A program made the position numbers and the translations under genes. The notes beneath the pieces are model-generated. The model searched no databases. It saw nothing but the letters and a program-made list of their open reading frames with translations, and was not told the origin of the DNA. 64,000 bases of DNA, taken from assembly GCF_000003855.2 (NCBI RefSeq), contig NW_003101681.1:2115893-2179892 (forward strand), in the 5' to 3' direction. Positions 21,660 through 32,174 of the stretch are shown here, piece after piece. The DNA is from Blastomyces gilchristii SLH14081 (Eukaryota > Ascomycota > Eurotiomycetes > Onygenales > Ajellomycetaceae). Position 1 is the first letter of the stretch. Every line of letters starts with the position of its first letter.

Positions 21660-23166
21660 TTAATTTTGGATTTCGGGTGTAGCAATAGTAGTAGTAGTAG
21701 TAGTAGGTACAGCTATCTGGTGGCCGATAAACCGCTCCTGCTCTGGCTTCCAGGTACCTATTGATGTTTTTGTGTTAGAATTGTTAGTTTTGTATATATT
21801 ATCAGATCAGGGATGGTCAGGGATAGTCAGGGGTATTGAAAAAGGGGTAGGGGTAGGGGCAGGGGTGAAGAATAACAGTGTAGGCCAGGGTTAGGGAAGG
21901 AAGAGGCAGAATAGATGAAAACACCGGGGTAGAAGTATGTATAAATATATAAATATATATAAACCCACCTTCAAACTCATGCTTCACAAACGCCATCGGA
22001 TCATCCGGATCCTTCGCGCCCATCTGGCGCACCCCAGGACTAAAACTCGTAATCGGCAACACAACCACATCCCCCAACTGTCTCTGCACCGTGATGCCCG
22101 AAAAATCCATCGCCGTCACATTCCGCCCATGCGGTGGCCGCGCGGCTTCGAAATAGTTCGGGTCATTGAAATACCGAAAGACCGCATCCGTCCACACGGC
22201 GGGGCCCGTGAACTCGACAATGGACTTATCCATCTTGCTCGGGGTTAGGATCCCCGCCTGCTTCATGCGCAGGGTTTCCTCGGTGATTGTCGCGACGACA
22301 TCGCGCAGGACCGGGTGGCCCGGCTTGGACTGGATGGTCCACTGGCAAAACTGGACCTGGCGGGAGTACCACTGATACCAGTCTTCGCGGTCGAGGGCGT
22401 CGGCTTCGATGCCGATGATCAGGCCGATGGTGGAGCGGTTGACGTATCTGGGCAGCCAGTCCTCAGCGGGCTGGAGGGCGGAGGTGTCGATGTCGCTATA
22501 GATGCCACCGCGGGCGAGGAGGATGAGGTAGCGGAAGAAATCTGCCCTGAGAACGGGCAAGGGCAGGGAGCGGTATGCGTCGAGGATCTCTGGGAAGGCG
22601 GCGTAGAGGTATCTTAGCAGCGGGTCAGCTGCCTCGTCTGTGATTACTTCGTGGACGAAGGTTGGGTGCCATTCAGTCCAGCTGGCCTCCAAGGGGCGGA
22701 GTTTCTCTTCAAACTCGCCGGAAGCGGGGGTGTATTTCCAGGTTTGCCAGATGTAGGCGGGGAATTTAGATTGGACGTCATAGGGGAATTGGTAACGGAG
22801 TCGTTCGCGGAGGGGTTTCCGGGCAAGGTTATCTGGGGGTGGTGGGTTATGAGGTTGATGTACTGCCGGTTTTGATATGCCTGAGCCGGATGAGCCGGAT
22901 TGGGTATGTGCAGCTTGTTGATTTGTGGCGGTGGGTGTCTGGGCGGGGTCTGGATAGGGGGGTGTTGAGTGGAGTTCTGCGCGAGTGACAGTCGAGATAG
23001 CAGGTCTAGTGTTGGAGTTGGAATGGGAGGAGAGGAGGAAGAAGAAGGAAGTGAGTAGGAAGATGGTGGCGGCTATCGATCTTCGAAAGGTAATCATGGC
23101 GGCTGTAGTTGTAGTTGCAGCAGCAGGCGGTATCAATCGAGCTGTGGAGGAGCTCCCGCCAACCAT
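21660..23166 (-). CDS. GT32 family alpha-1,6-mannosyltransferase (Och1-like)
   Basis: Two exons on the minus strand: 23166-21969 and 21757-21660, giving 431 residues. It is a type II Golgi protein in outline: a short cytosolic tail, a hydrophobic anchor at about residues 30-46 (ATIFLLTSFFFLLSS), a Pro/Ser-rich stem, then the GT32 domain. Visible motifs are YIWQTWK, LRADFFRYLILLARGGIYSDID with the DXD metal and nucleotide-sugar site near residues 222-224, and FEGTWKPEQERFIGHQ near the end. Och1 adds the first alpha-1,6-mannose of the N-glycan outer chain. Filamentous fungi have several Och1 paralogues, so the exact member is not assigned. The C-terminus has a T5 run encoded by an ACT repeat. 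A later Met at residue 24 (23097) would still keep the anchor. Confidence 0.85.
21686..21706. repeat. (AGT)n microsatellite in the last exon of the GT32 gene
   Basis: Seven AGT-like triplets. On the minus strand they encode a short Thr run just before the C-terminus of the Och1-like protein. Confidence 0.8.
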
Positions 23167-23363
23167 CCGAGGCTGACGAGAAGAAGAGAGGGGGGTGGAG
23201 GAGGGGAAGAACAGAAGAACAGGAGAACGCCCGGCTCAGTGGAATGATTATCATTTACTTCGTCAGGACTGAAGCTTAAAGACGACGCTGGGGTAAACAA
23301 TTGGATTGTTGGATAGAGGCGGAGTCGAAGGTTTAGATGGAATCCAAGGACGTAGAGAAGTTT

Positions 23364-23385
23364 AAAAAAAAAAAAAAAAAAAAAA
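23364..23385. repeat. Poly(A)22 tract
   Basis: Uninterrupted A run about 200 bp upstream of the mannosyltransferase-like start (T22 in its direction), possibly in its 5' leader or promoter. Confidence 0.85.
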
Positions 23386-23666
23386 CGTAATATAGCCCCA
23401 ACCACAGCAATCAGACAGACAACCAACCAGGAAGCCTTCCCTTCCAGACCAAACCGATCACCGACGCATGGTGGTATATAAAGTACTCCGTAAGTAGGTA
23501 TGTATGGGCAATTGGAGGAAGGAGGGAGAGAAGGGGGAAAAGGGACCGCAGAGAGGTGGTATGGTATGTATGTAGTCAATTATTTTTTTTATTAATCTAG
23601 TAGGAGAGCTAGTAACTATATGAAAAAGAGGCAGAGAGAAGAAGCCGTCAAGACTTGTTAGCAGAG

Positions 23667-23698
23667 AGAAGAAGAAGAAGAAGAAGAAGAAGAAGAAA
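23667..23698. repeat. (GAA)n microsatellite
   Basis: About ten GAA units in the spacer upstream of the mannosyltransferase-like gene; (TTC)n in the direction of that gene. Confidence 0.85.
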
Positions 23699-24399
23699 AT
23701 AGAACCCGCCGGTGGGAGAGAGAGAAATTGGGGGATTCTCGCGTGGTTTGGGTCGGGATGAAAAGCGAGGAGTTGCTGGATACAGCTCCCAACGAGTGAA
23801 CAACTCAACAAGCATACGATAGATATACGTAGTAACGAGCAATAGAAATAATAGTAATACTAATATCAATAAACAGTCCCTGGTTGAAACACTTTCTGCA
23901 ACAGGCTTGTTTCCTCATTCCCATTCCCCATTCCCCATTCATTCCCCATTGCAGCAGTCCCTCGCATTGAATCTTTTGTCCGCCGCAGATCGCGGATGTA
24001 CGGAGTAAGTAATATAAAGATGCATAACCCAATAACATAACATACCCCTCGGTACCCAGCTCATCCGCCGTTGCCCGCCTGTGCCCGATGTTCCTCGATG
24101 TCCCTCGATGTATATAGTAATAGTAGTAATATATGTACGTACAACTTTCCGAGGAACGAATCCCTGCCGCAGCGAGACCCCTGCTAGACTGTTTCCGGTA
24201 TAGCGCGAACTTGAAACAAAAGATCTGCACCGCCGGGGTTGCGGCTAGTTATTGGGGTCTGATCTGATTGGCTGGTCCACTCTTCGCCTCCAGACTTCCA
24301 CAGGACAGGGGGATGACAGCTTGGTTGGGTTGGGTTGGGCCGGGCGATGATGTCATCCACCTATTTATTATTTATTCCAAGAACAAATGATAACTTGTT

Positions 24400-24441
24400 A
24401 AATATTATATCTAGATCCATATATAAATATTATATCTAGAT
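24400..24441. repeat. Direct repeat, two 17-bp copies
   Basis: The 17-bp word AAATATTATATCTAGAT occurs at 24400-24416 and again at 24425-24441, followed by further TAGATAT-like palindromic sequence to about 24461. Confidence 0.8.
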
Positions 24442-25509
24442 ATCTATATAGATATATAGATCCCATCAACTGGCAGCTTCACATCAGGTTTGGTCATCAA
24501 GAGAGTCTTGTCATGGTTTTCAGGTTTTTCTTTTTCCTCTCTCAGAATGCTGTCTGTCTCAATCTACATGTTACATGTAATGTACATGTACATGTACTGT
24601 ACATACTGTATGTGTTCCCCTAGAAGAGACAAAAGCAGGAAAAATACTTTCTACTGGTTTCATCATTTGCATGCATATATGGTGTTGATCCTAGCCTGTT
24701 CTCTCTCACCTGAGTGAACTAGTTATATTTAAGTAGCCTACTGCTGCGTACTTCTCTGATCATCTCAAGCCTAAGTTTCAATCCAGTTCACTCAAGATAG
24801 AGTGTAAAAAGTTCAGCTTCTGCAGCCCCAGCCAGCCAGCCTACCTATGTAACTTTCTAGTCCCGCGTCACTATGGGCTGTTGAACTACGGATTAGGCTA
24901 TTAATATGAATGCCGATTCCTTAACTTTTAGATCAAAATTGCTTATCATGAACATGCCTTGGGAAATACAGTACCCACATCTGGCAAATTTTAATGGACT
25001 GGAGGAGTTGATACTTGCTGAATATATATACAACGGTTGAATGTTGTTGTTTGGGTGGGAATTAATTGAGTTTGGTGCCCGGCCAAGCAAGCAACTCCTT
25101 ATTTATCTTATTTATCTTATCTATCTGTCTTCGAATCGACCAAACCCATCCCAAAAATACTCCGTTAAGAAATAAGTACATACATACATTATGCATGAAT
25201 ATTCCGCTTTGTGATAATAATAACAGACAGATGGGATGAACTACAATACGCCATCCTCCCACAACCAACTCGCTCGATCTTTACCTCGATTAGAGAAAAC
25301 GCATGTTGTCCATCCGCCCTAGTTGTTCGATGAAGTCCGTCCCCCTTTCCTTTCCCCTTGTCTCGGCGTCGTCTCGTCCTCCCCACCATCCCTGAACCCA
25401 TACCATACCCTACCCTACCCTCGCAGACGGGACACGAAACATAATCCATCAATAACATTTGCGACAGCATTGCTATCGATAATAACCGTCTACAACATTG
25501 TACTGTACA

Positions 25510-26813
25510 ATGGCAACCAGTAATAATAATAATAATAATGATGATGATGATGATGATGATGATGAGACTACAAAATCCCTCCATTCCCAGCATCTCCACC
25601 GCCGCAGCCGCCGCACTCTCCTAATCCGCCTCCTCATCGCCTCCATCCTCGCTCTCGCCCTTCTCCTCGCCATCGGCACCTACAGGCTCATCCACAATTC
25701 CCGCAGACGGCCCGAGCCCACCATGCCGCGAAAAGTGATGACAAACTTCCCGGATCCCGGCCTGCTGGAGTATAACGGGACGTGGTATGCGTTTGGCACG
25801 AATCCGACCGCGGATGATGATGAGCCGGACTTTCACGTGCCAATTGCGATGCCGGTGGGTGATGGTGGCGGGAATGACGGGGGGTTCTTTGGCGAGTGGA
25901 AGCATACGGGTCGTGATGCGTTGCCTGAGGTGGCGATGTGGGAGACCAGGAGGGATCATTGGGCGCCGGATGTCCTTACGAGGGTGAGCCTTTATTATTA
26001 TTTAATCTATACCTACTGGTTCTGGACTGTTCATTTTGATTACAGTTTATTATGACCTTTACGACCACTCGGCTGACTAGCATAATCGGTTTCATTTCAT
26101 TTTTCCAGCCCGACGGCCGTCATCTCCTCTACTACTCCGGCGAGCTCGACGTCTGGCGCCGCCACCACTGCATCGGCGTCGCCGTCTCAGAAACCACGGA
26201 CCCGCGCGGCCCTTACAAAGCTGAAGGCACCTACCTCGCCTGCCCCTCCGCGCACGGCGGCGGCATTCACCCCTCCGCCATCAACGACGCCGACGGCACC
26301 ATCTACGTCGTCTACAAGGGCGACGGGAACAGCATGAACCGGTACCCCAGCGGTAGCGATAGCAGCGATTGCACCCAGGCCATCCCACCGCTGCGGTCGA
26401 CGCCGCTGCTGCTCCAGAAGATGAAAGCGGACGGCATCAGGGCGGACGGCGAGGCGGTGCAGATCCTCGACCGGGTCGAGAAGGAGGATGGCCCGCTGGT
26501 GGAGGCACCGAGTCTGATCCGGAGCGCGCAGGGGGTGTATTTCCTGTTCTATTCGAGCCATTGTTCGGATTCGCGGGCGTATGATGTCAAGTATGCGACG
26601 GCGCGCAGGATCACGGGTCCGTATGTGAGGGCGGAGAGACCGTTGTTGAAGACGGGGGATTTTGGGCTGGTGGCGCCGGGCGGAGCGTCGGTGTCGAAGG
26701 ATGGGGGGAAGATTGCTTTCCATGCGGATTGTGGGGATGAAGGGAGGTGTATGTGGGTTGCGGCTGTTGAGATTGATGGGTTGGAGGCGAGGGTTGTGGC
26801 GTCTCCGTCGTGA
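25510..26813 (+). CDS. Membrane-anchored glycoside hydrolase family 43 protein
   Basis: Two exons: 25510-25983 and 26109-26813, giving 392 residues. The N-terminus is a low-complexity N6D8 tract, a basic patch, and a hydrophobic segment at about 39-57 (LLIASILALALLLAIGTYR), so the topology is probably type II with the catalytic domain outside the cytosol. The five-bladed GH43 domain shows its three acidic residues in context: Asp in FPDPGLLEYNGTWYAFGT (about 81), Asp in HWAPDV (about 152), and the general acid Glu in LVEAPSLI (about 290). Family members hydrolyse arabinose- and xylose-containing polymers. A signal-anchor form is less usual than a secreted one and may point to a role at the cell's own wall; that is inference. 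GC content of exon 2 is higher than in the neighbours apart from cysA. Confidence 0.85.
25521..25563 (+). repeat. (TAA/AAT)n-(GAT)n coding microsatellite
   Basis: Six AAT codons followed by eight GAT codons. They encode N6D8 directly after the initiator region of the GH43 protein. Confidence 0.9.
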
Positions 26814-27464
26814 GTTTTGACTGTATATTATTATTTTATTTTCTTGCTGGGATAACTTAGTTATTTATTTATTAGTTCTGGATAATAAATACCCATTTGG
26901 CATTTTACTATTTTAATGGGCTCCGTTTTACTCCCATCACATCACCCATCTATTACTAATAATTAATCTAATAATAAGAATTAAAGAACAAGATTCTTTC
27001 GTACAACTCAATTTATTGACCCCTGTTGAGAAATCACCGGTATTACCAATCACACCTCTCACCGCCTTCAACCGCAGCCAATCGCCGCGCCCTATGATGA
27101 TGCAATGCAACCGCGGGCCCGCGCGGCAGAACAGAAAGTTCCGGCCCCCATCGCGGATACATAAAAAAAAAAAAAAAAAACGAATCCTCGAGCTGATGCT
27201 GATGCTGATGCTGATGTTGATGTTGATGTTGATGTTGATGGTGATGCTACTCTCTTATTTGTCTCTATCTATGTCTCCGTATAACAACTGTCTATCTCTA
27301 GCTCAAGTGTAGTATAGATAGATATATCGTGCGGGGGAGACTGAGAATGGCCGTTCACTCACTGTAGATCTGGATTTTTCGACCTATCATACAACCTCAT
27401 ATCGTTTTTTTTTTTTTTTTTTGCTTTTTTTTCTTTTTTTTCTTTTTTTTCTTTCTTGTTGTTA
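26814..27464. other. Spacer and probable 5' leader upstream of cysA
   Basis: 650 bp. It has a CCAAT box (about 27078), an A18 run (27163-27180), a hexamer array full of ATG triplets (27193-27246) and a long T-rich tract (27404-27460) that ends a few bases before the cysA start. If transcription starts near the CCAAT box the leader carries many upstream ATGs. Confidence 0.6.
27193..27246 (+). repeat. (CTGATG)4(TTGATG)4GTGATG hexamer array
   Basis: Nine exact hexamers, each containing ATG, about 220 bp upstream of the cysA start. In one frame they read as alternating Met and Leu within a short open frame that ends at 27312. Confidence 0.9.
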
Positions 27465-29180
27465 ATGGCAAGCTCGAGGGGAGCTGCAGCCGCAGTAGCA
27501 GCTCGATTATTGACTGCGTGGAGACCAGCAATTGCTCGACGTCAGTATGCGGGGATGTGCAGACCCTCCAAAACACCAGCGGCGGGACAAATATACATAT
27601 ACATACCATCTGCTGCTGTTCAACCCCCCACGAACCCGTCTATACATACACAGGCTCCCCGCAGAGCCCAAGCTGCGACCAGCGTGAAAAGAACAGCGGA
27701 GCGAGAACCGTCCTCGACAAAACCTCATGAACAACACCCACAACCACAACCACAACCACAACCACAAGACTCCGCCTCGAATCCCGCCCTCTCCTTCCCC
27801 TGCCTAGACGCCCTCGAGGCCAAATCCGCCCGTCTCTCCGCCCGATCCCTCAACTCCGGCCCCGAACCCTCCTACACAACCGGCAGTCACCAAGAATTCA
27901 AATCCACCGACCTCCTCCTCCTCGACTGGGGTGGCGTCCTCCCCGAATTCACCATCGCCTACGAAACCTGGGGCACGCTAAACAGCGACAAATCCAACGC
28001 CATCCTCCTCCACACCGGCCTCTCCGCCTCCTCGCACGCCCACAGCACCGAAGCAAACCCCAGCCCAGGCTGGTGGGAACGCTTCATCGGGCCCGGCGCC
28101 CCCCTCGACACAAACAAATACTTCGTCATCTGCACCAACGTCCTCGGCGGCTGCTTCGGCAGCACCGGCCCCTCCTCCATCGACCCTTCAGACGGCAAAC
28201 GCTACGCAACCCGCTTCCCCATCCTCACCCTTGACGACATGGTGCGCGCCCAATTCCGCCTCCTCGACGCGCTGGGCATAACCACCCTAGCCGCCTCTGT
28301 CGGCGCCAGCATGGGCGGCATGCAATCGCTCGCCGCCGGCGTGCTCTTCCCGGACCGCGTGCGCCGCATCGTCAGCATCAGCGGCTGCGCGCGCAGCCAC
28401 CCGTACAGCATCGCGATGCGGCACACGCAGCGCCAGGTGCTGATGATGGACCCGCAGTGGGCGCGCGGCTTCTACTACGACTCCATCCCGCCGCACTCGG
28501 GCATGAAGCTGGCGCGCGAGATCGCGACGGTGACGTACCGCAGCGGGCCGGAGTGGGAGAAGCGCTTTGGCCGCAAACGCGCGGATCCCAGCAAGCAGCC
28601 CGCGCTGTGCCCCGACTTCCTCATCGAGACGTACCTGGACCACGCGGGCGAGAAGTTCTCGCTCGAGTACGATGCCAACAGCCTGCTGTATGTATCCAAG
28701 GCGATGGACCTGTTTGACCTGGGCCGTGCGCAGAGGCTGGAGACCACGGCGCGGCGGGCGGAGACCCACCGGCGTGTCCTCAGGGAGGGGCGCGCGGTGA
28801 ATGAGCCGGAGCATAGCCTTACCTTGCCGGCGGAGCCGTATGAGGAACAACCGTCGTCGTCATCATCCTCGTCATCCTCATCCGGCCAAAAATCCCACTC
28901 CCACTCCCACTCCCAACAACAACAAGAACAAGGCCCGCCCACAGACCTAATCCTCGGCCTCTCGCCGCTCAAAAACCACCCGATCCTAGTCATGGGCGTG
29001 GCCAGCGACATTCTTTTCCCTGCCTGGCAGCAGCGGGAGATAGCTGAGGCGCTGGAGGCAGCGGGGAGCTCGCGCGTGGAGCATGTCGAGCTGGGACAGG
29101 ACGTGTCGCTGTTTGGACATGATACGTTTCTGTTGGATTTGGAGAATATAGGGGGGCGGGTGAGGAGGTTTTTGGAATGA
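27465..29180 (+). CDS. cysA: Mitochondrial serine O-acyltransferase CysA (MetX-fold alpha/beta hydrolase)
   Basis: A single exon of 571 residues. The N-terminus is Arg/Ala-rich with few acids ([17 protein letters not shown]), as in a mitochondrial presequence, followed by PQ-repeat linker. The alpha/beta-hydrolase domain begins near residue 105 with [15 protein letters not shown]. Catalytic residues fit the homoserine O-acetyltransferase superfamily: nucleophile Ser in VGASMGGMQ (about 282), Asp in ASDILFP (about 514), and His in FGHDTFL (about 551). Family knowledge: A. nidulans CysA and S. pombe Cys2 have this fold and acylate serine (acetyl or succinyl donor) as the first step toward cysteine. 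The presequence separates it from cytosolic Met2. An S10 run, HSHSHS and Q4 tract near residues 465-487 form a low-complexity insertion. Strong G/C at third positions. Confidence 0.87.
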   Translation: MASSRGAAAAVAARLLTAWRPAIARRQYAGMCRPSKTPAAGQIYIYIPSAAVQPPTNPSIHTQAPRRAQAATSVKRTAEREPSSTKPHEQHPQPQPQPQPQDSASNPALSFPCLDALEAKSARLSARSLNSGPEPSYTTGSHQEFKSTDLLLLDWGGVLPEFTIAYETWGTLNSDKSNAILLHTGLSASSHAHSTEANPSPGWWERFIGPGAPLDTNKYFVICTNVLGGCFGSTGPSSIDPSDGKRYATRFPILTLDDMVRAQFRLLDALGITTLAASVGASMGGMQSLAAGVLFPDRVRRIVSISGCARSHPYSIAMRHTQRQVLMMDPQWARGFYYDSIPPHSGMKLAREIATVTYRSGPEWEKRFGRKRADPSKQPALCPDFLIETYLDHAGEKFSLEYDANSLLYVSKAMDLFDLGRAQRLETTARRAETHRRVLREGRAVNEPEHSLTLPAEPYEEQPSSSSSSSSSSGQKSHSHSHSQQQQEQGPPTDLILGLSPLKNHPILVMGVASDILFPAWQQREIAEALEAAGSSRVEHVELGQDVSLFGHDTFLLDLENIGGRVRRFLE

Positions 29181-30182
29181 TTTCTTTATATATATATATA
29201 TATATATATATCGTCCTATTTTGTTTTTGTGGTTCATGTGTATATGTTAATAATGTTTGAGCATTGAATTTTGAGTTGCAATTAGAGTGCCCTTTATTCC
29301 CCCCACTCACCGCCTCTTCTTTTTCCCCCTCCTAGCCTCTTTCGCGTCCTCTTGGAATATCTATGATCTGGCATTTGGCATTTTCTAGAACAATTTTATT
29401 TTATTTTATTAATATTTTTTTTATCTTTGTGATATATATACATAGACATAACCGTAGTGAAAATAAGTGAAATAAACTATGGGCGCTTAGAGTAACCAAT
29501 CATGTTGCCTTACAATGGAGATGATTACTTCGTTAGGCGGATGAAATATTATTTATATTTGATTTATATCCTGTAGAAGCTTGGAATCCAGACATATGAA
29601 GGGAACTAACTACGCTTAAGTGAATCAGGCTAGAGTAGGTAGATACAGAGGTATGATAGCCCATATAAAGATGCTATGTATAGATGCAATATTTTTCTTA
29701 GCCACGGGACACTAACATCGGGAAAGTGTTAAGCATTGCACAAATACCACCGCAAGACAGAGAGCAGTCAGTGGGCAGAGGGACTAGCACAAGAGCAACC
29801 CGAAGATAGAAAGCCTAGAACTTAGTTTTTGGCGTGAGTGCCAGAAAAGTGGATATCTAAATATGCAGCGCGGGTGAAGATGTGAAACGGACAAGAAATG
29901 GGAGGTGAACAAGGAGTGCGAACCAATAGATAGAAGAAGTAATTGCGAAGGCCCTCAGATTAGCTCTCGAGTTCTCATAGATTTCCATGCAGTAAAAAAA
30001 ATGAAGCAAAAAGAAAAACATTTTGCAACATATTTTCGCCGGATACCCTGCAACTTTGCCGATGTTTGAAAGACATCACTTGTCAATCTCGTCATTGGAC
30101 CTTCGACTTATTTTTTAATGCGATATTTTGATGTCTTTTTTGAGGGGGACAAACGGGGGGAAGAAGGGCCTTTTTCTTTTTC

Positions 30183-30215
<33 letters not shown>

Positions 30216-32174
30216 CTTGGTAGTTTTCAATACGCCACCCATTCAAGACGGGACAAAGGAGGGAGAGGCGAAGTCCAGAGTCTGCTATTTTGCCCACAGC
30301 CCACAGTGTACAAGTCAAAGCCCACATTTAATCCGACCAGCTTGACTCTTGGGGCTTCACCATCCGCCCCTCTGGGTCTAGCGTGCACGCCACTTTCTGC
30401 GTCAGGAAGGCTGCGAGTCCTCATGGTGTTGTTCCAATCACTCATCGCAGACCATTTTTTAAGTCACCTGAATGAGCTAGGGCCTGGATGATGGTGCATC
30501 TGTACCGAAGCCATGTGCACGGGGCAACATATGATTTTGTAGCATGCGCGTTAACGGCTTCCTGAGTGCGTTACACTCGTGGCCATGCGCAAGTTCGGGT
30601 ACAGGTTTTTGTCAAGACACTCGTCGCGAGTTCTGCGAGTGAGGGGTCCATTCATGCGAACTGCTCCAGAGCATGTTGTTCCGAAAGTTGAAGTCAGGGC
30701 TACCGAACAGTGGTCAACGGCGATCTCTTCAACACTGCCCGTCACTCTTGGATGTACAATGACTCGTTTGCAGAAAGCAACCCGGCAATGTCCGGGATGG
30801 CACTCGACTCGGACTCCAGTCTGTAATTTTTACTTCGAGGGATGGGGCCCATAAAGAAGCGCCGAAAGGAACATGTAGAGTAGCAATGCAACTTGCCTGC
30901 AATTGAACGCATTGCCGCCGAATGTTGATCAGGCAAACAACCAGGGTGAAACCCACATCAGCCTCGAATTTTATCTCTGACCACGTTACAACTCGCAAAG
31001 TCCACGGTGACCAAGTAGTTCAAGTTTCAGAGCCGGGTGCTATGAACGTGCAAACTCAATCCCAACACTGCAAGATTGCAATCGTTAGTTGAGATATCAC
31101 ACATTAAAGAGTGTATTGAAAATGCTTCTTCTCCATATCAGATTGAAAACTACAATAAATTCAATATTCCTCATAGGCAATGCTCAACGTCGTTACCTTC
31201 CATGAGGCAAACATACGGAACACAGGAGGGAATCTAGTCCACTCCTCCCTCGGGGTATGCAAATTGATTGTCATCATAGTGGTTTTGAAGGATTCATTGT
31301 AACAGCCAAGTTGTTGTTTTGAAGCACAGCAACATACCTCTGTACCAGATTTGTTGCCGAGGACACCTCCACGCTCCACAAGATATCAGAAGCAATTCGA
31401 ACCCGGCCGCTGGGGTGGGACAGCCAGGGGGCCTATCAGAATGTCAGCATCGGTCGTTTGCTTTGCGAGGGAAACTGAAACAAGGGTAATCAAACAGGTA
31501 ACCAAGCTAAGACAAACAGAAAAGCAGATGTCTCTAAGATCTCTGTTCTTTTTATCACTCACTGATGCACTGCCTTGTATTGCTTCTTCCACCTGAGTCA
31601 AAATAACTTAGGGGATGAAGGCAAAGCTCTAGAAAGCCAGGCAACACAGCTCATGATAGCTCAATGTGAGAGTCATCATCATTGAGACGCGTAGCGGAAA
31701 GCAAATCAAAATGAAGGGAAGGAGAGAGAACTCACAGTCAGCAACTAAAATGCTCACAAAGGGCCAGCCATACCCAGGGGGGTTTCTCACCTGTTGCGGG
31801 TGGCCTGAAGGAGGACAGGAAGTGGAGGAGAAGTTCAAGCTGGAAACTCTTGACACGACTAGTTACTAGCGCGAAGTTGTGTGTTGTTGTAACTATGTTA
31901 CAAGTCACATGACCATCTGACGTCGGGCTTTGAGCTTCAAGGAAATAAGCATTTTTTTTCTGGGATTGCAAAGAGATTTATTGTATCCAAGTTTTACCAT
32001 TACAATTCAAAATGAGCGTTTGTAAGTCAGGCGATGGATTATCGGTTTTATGAGCAGCAGTCAGGACCAGGTTCACCATTCCGGAGAAGACTACGAATAG
32101 AGTAGCTCCGGAGGCTCTTCATCAGAGGAAGAGCCGAGCATTTTAACAGGACGAAAACAACGACCCCGGGAACA
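29181..32174. other. Gene-poor 3 kb spacer, cysA to tcd1
   Basis: No gene I can support on either strand. It begins with a (TA)n run (29186-29211) in the cysA 3' flank. Composition is mixed to A/T-rich, with a TTTTTC/TTTTC tract at about 30171-30213. The segment 30.3-31.0 kb has near-coding base composition but only frames shorter than 100 codons that match no family known to me. Confidence 0.5.
29186..29211. repeat. (TA)n microsatellite
   Basis: About twelve TA units immediately after the cysA stop codon, probably in the 3' UTR. Confidence 0.85.

Larger units (their letters stand above)
23167..25509. other. Divergent spacer, och1-like / GH43
   Basis: 2.34 kb with no supported gene. It contains an A22 tract (23364-23385), a GAA array (about 23667-23698), TACTCCGTA at 23484-23492 and its reverse complement at 23999-24007. 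A 17-bp A/T-rich word occurs twice in direct orientation (24400-24416 and 24425-24441), and there is an ACATGT-rich palindromic stretch at 24566-24604. Both motif-rich blocks lie in the potential promoter areas of the two genes. Confidence 0.55.

Noticed and set aside
21690..23698. CRISPR-like periodicity
   Set aside because: The repeats are simple microsatellites of 3-8 bp without unique spacers, in a eukaryotic genome.
26187..26723. 178-codon open frame opposite the GH43 exon
   Set aside because: Shadow of G/C-rich coding DNA; the sense strand holds the conserved GH43 catalytic residues.
28287..28850. 187-codon open frame on the minus strand opposite cysA
   Set aside because: It is antisense to a well-supported conserved enzyme in G/C-rich DNA, where stop codons are rare, and its Arg/Ala-rich product matches no family.
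30551..31000. Possible gene relic with overlapping short frames on both strands
   Set aside because: No frame exceeds about 91 codons, none joins by plausible splicing into a known domain, and I recognise no family.
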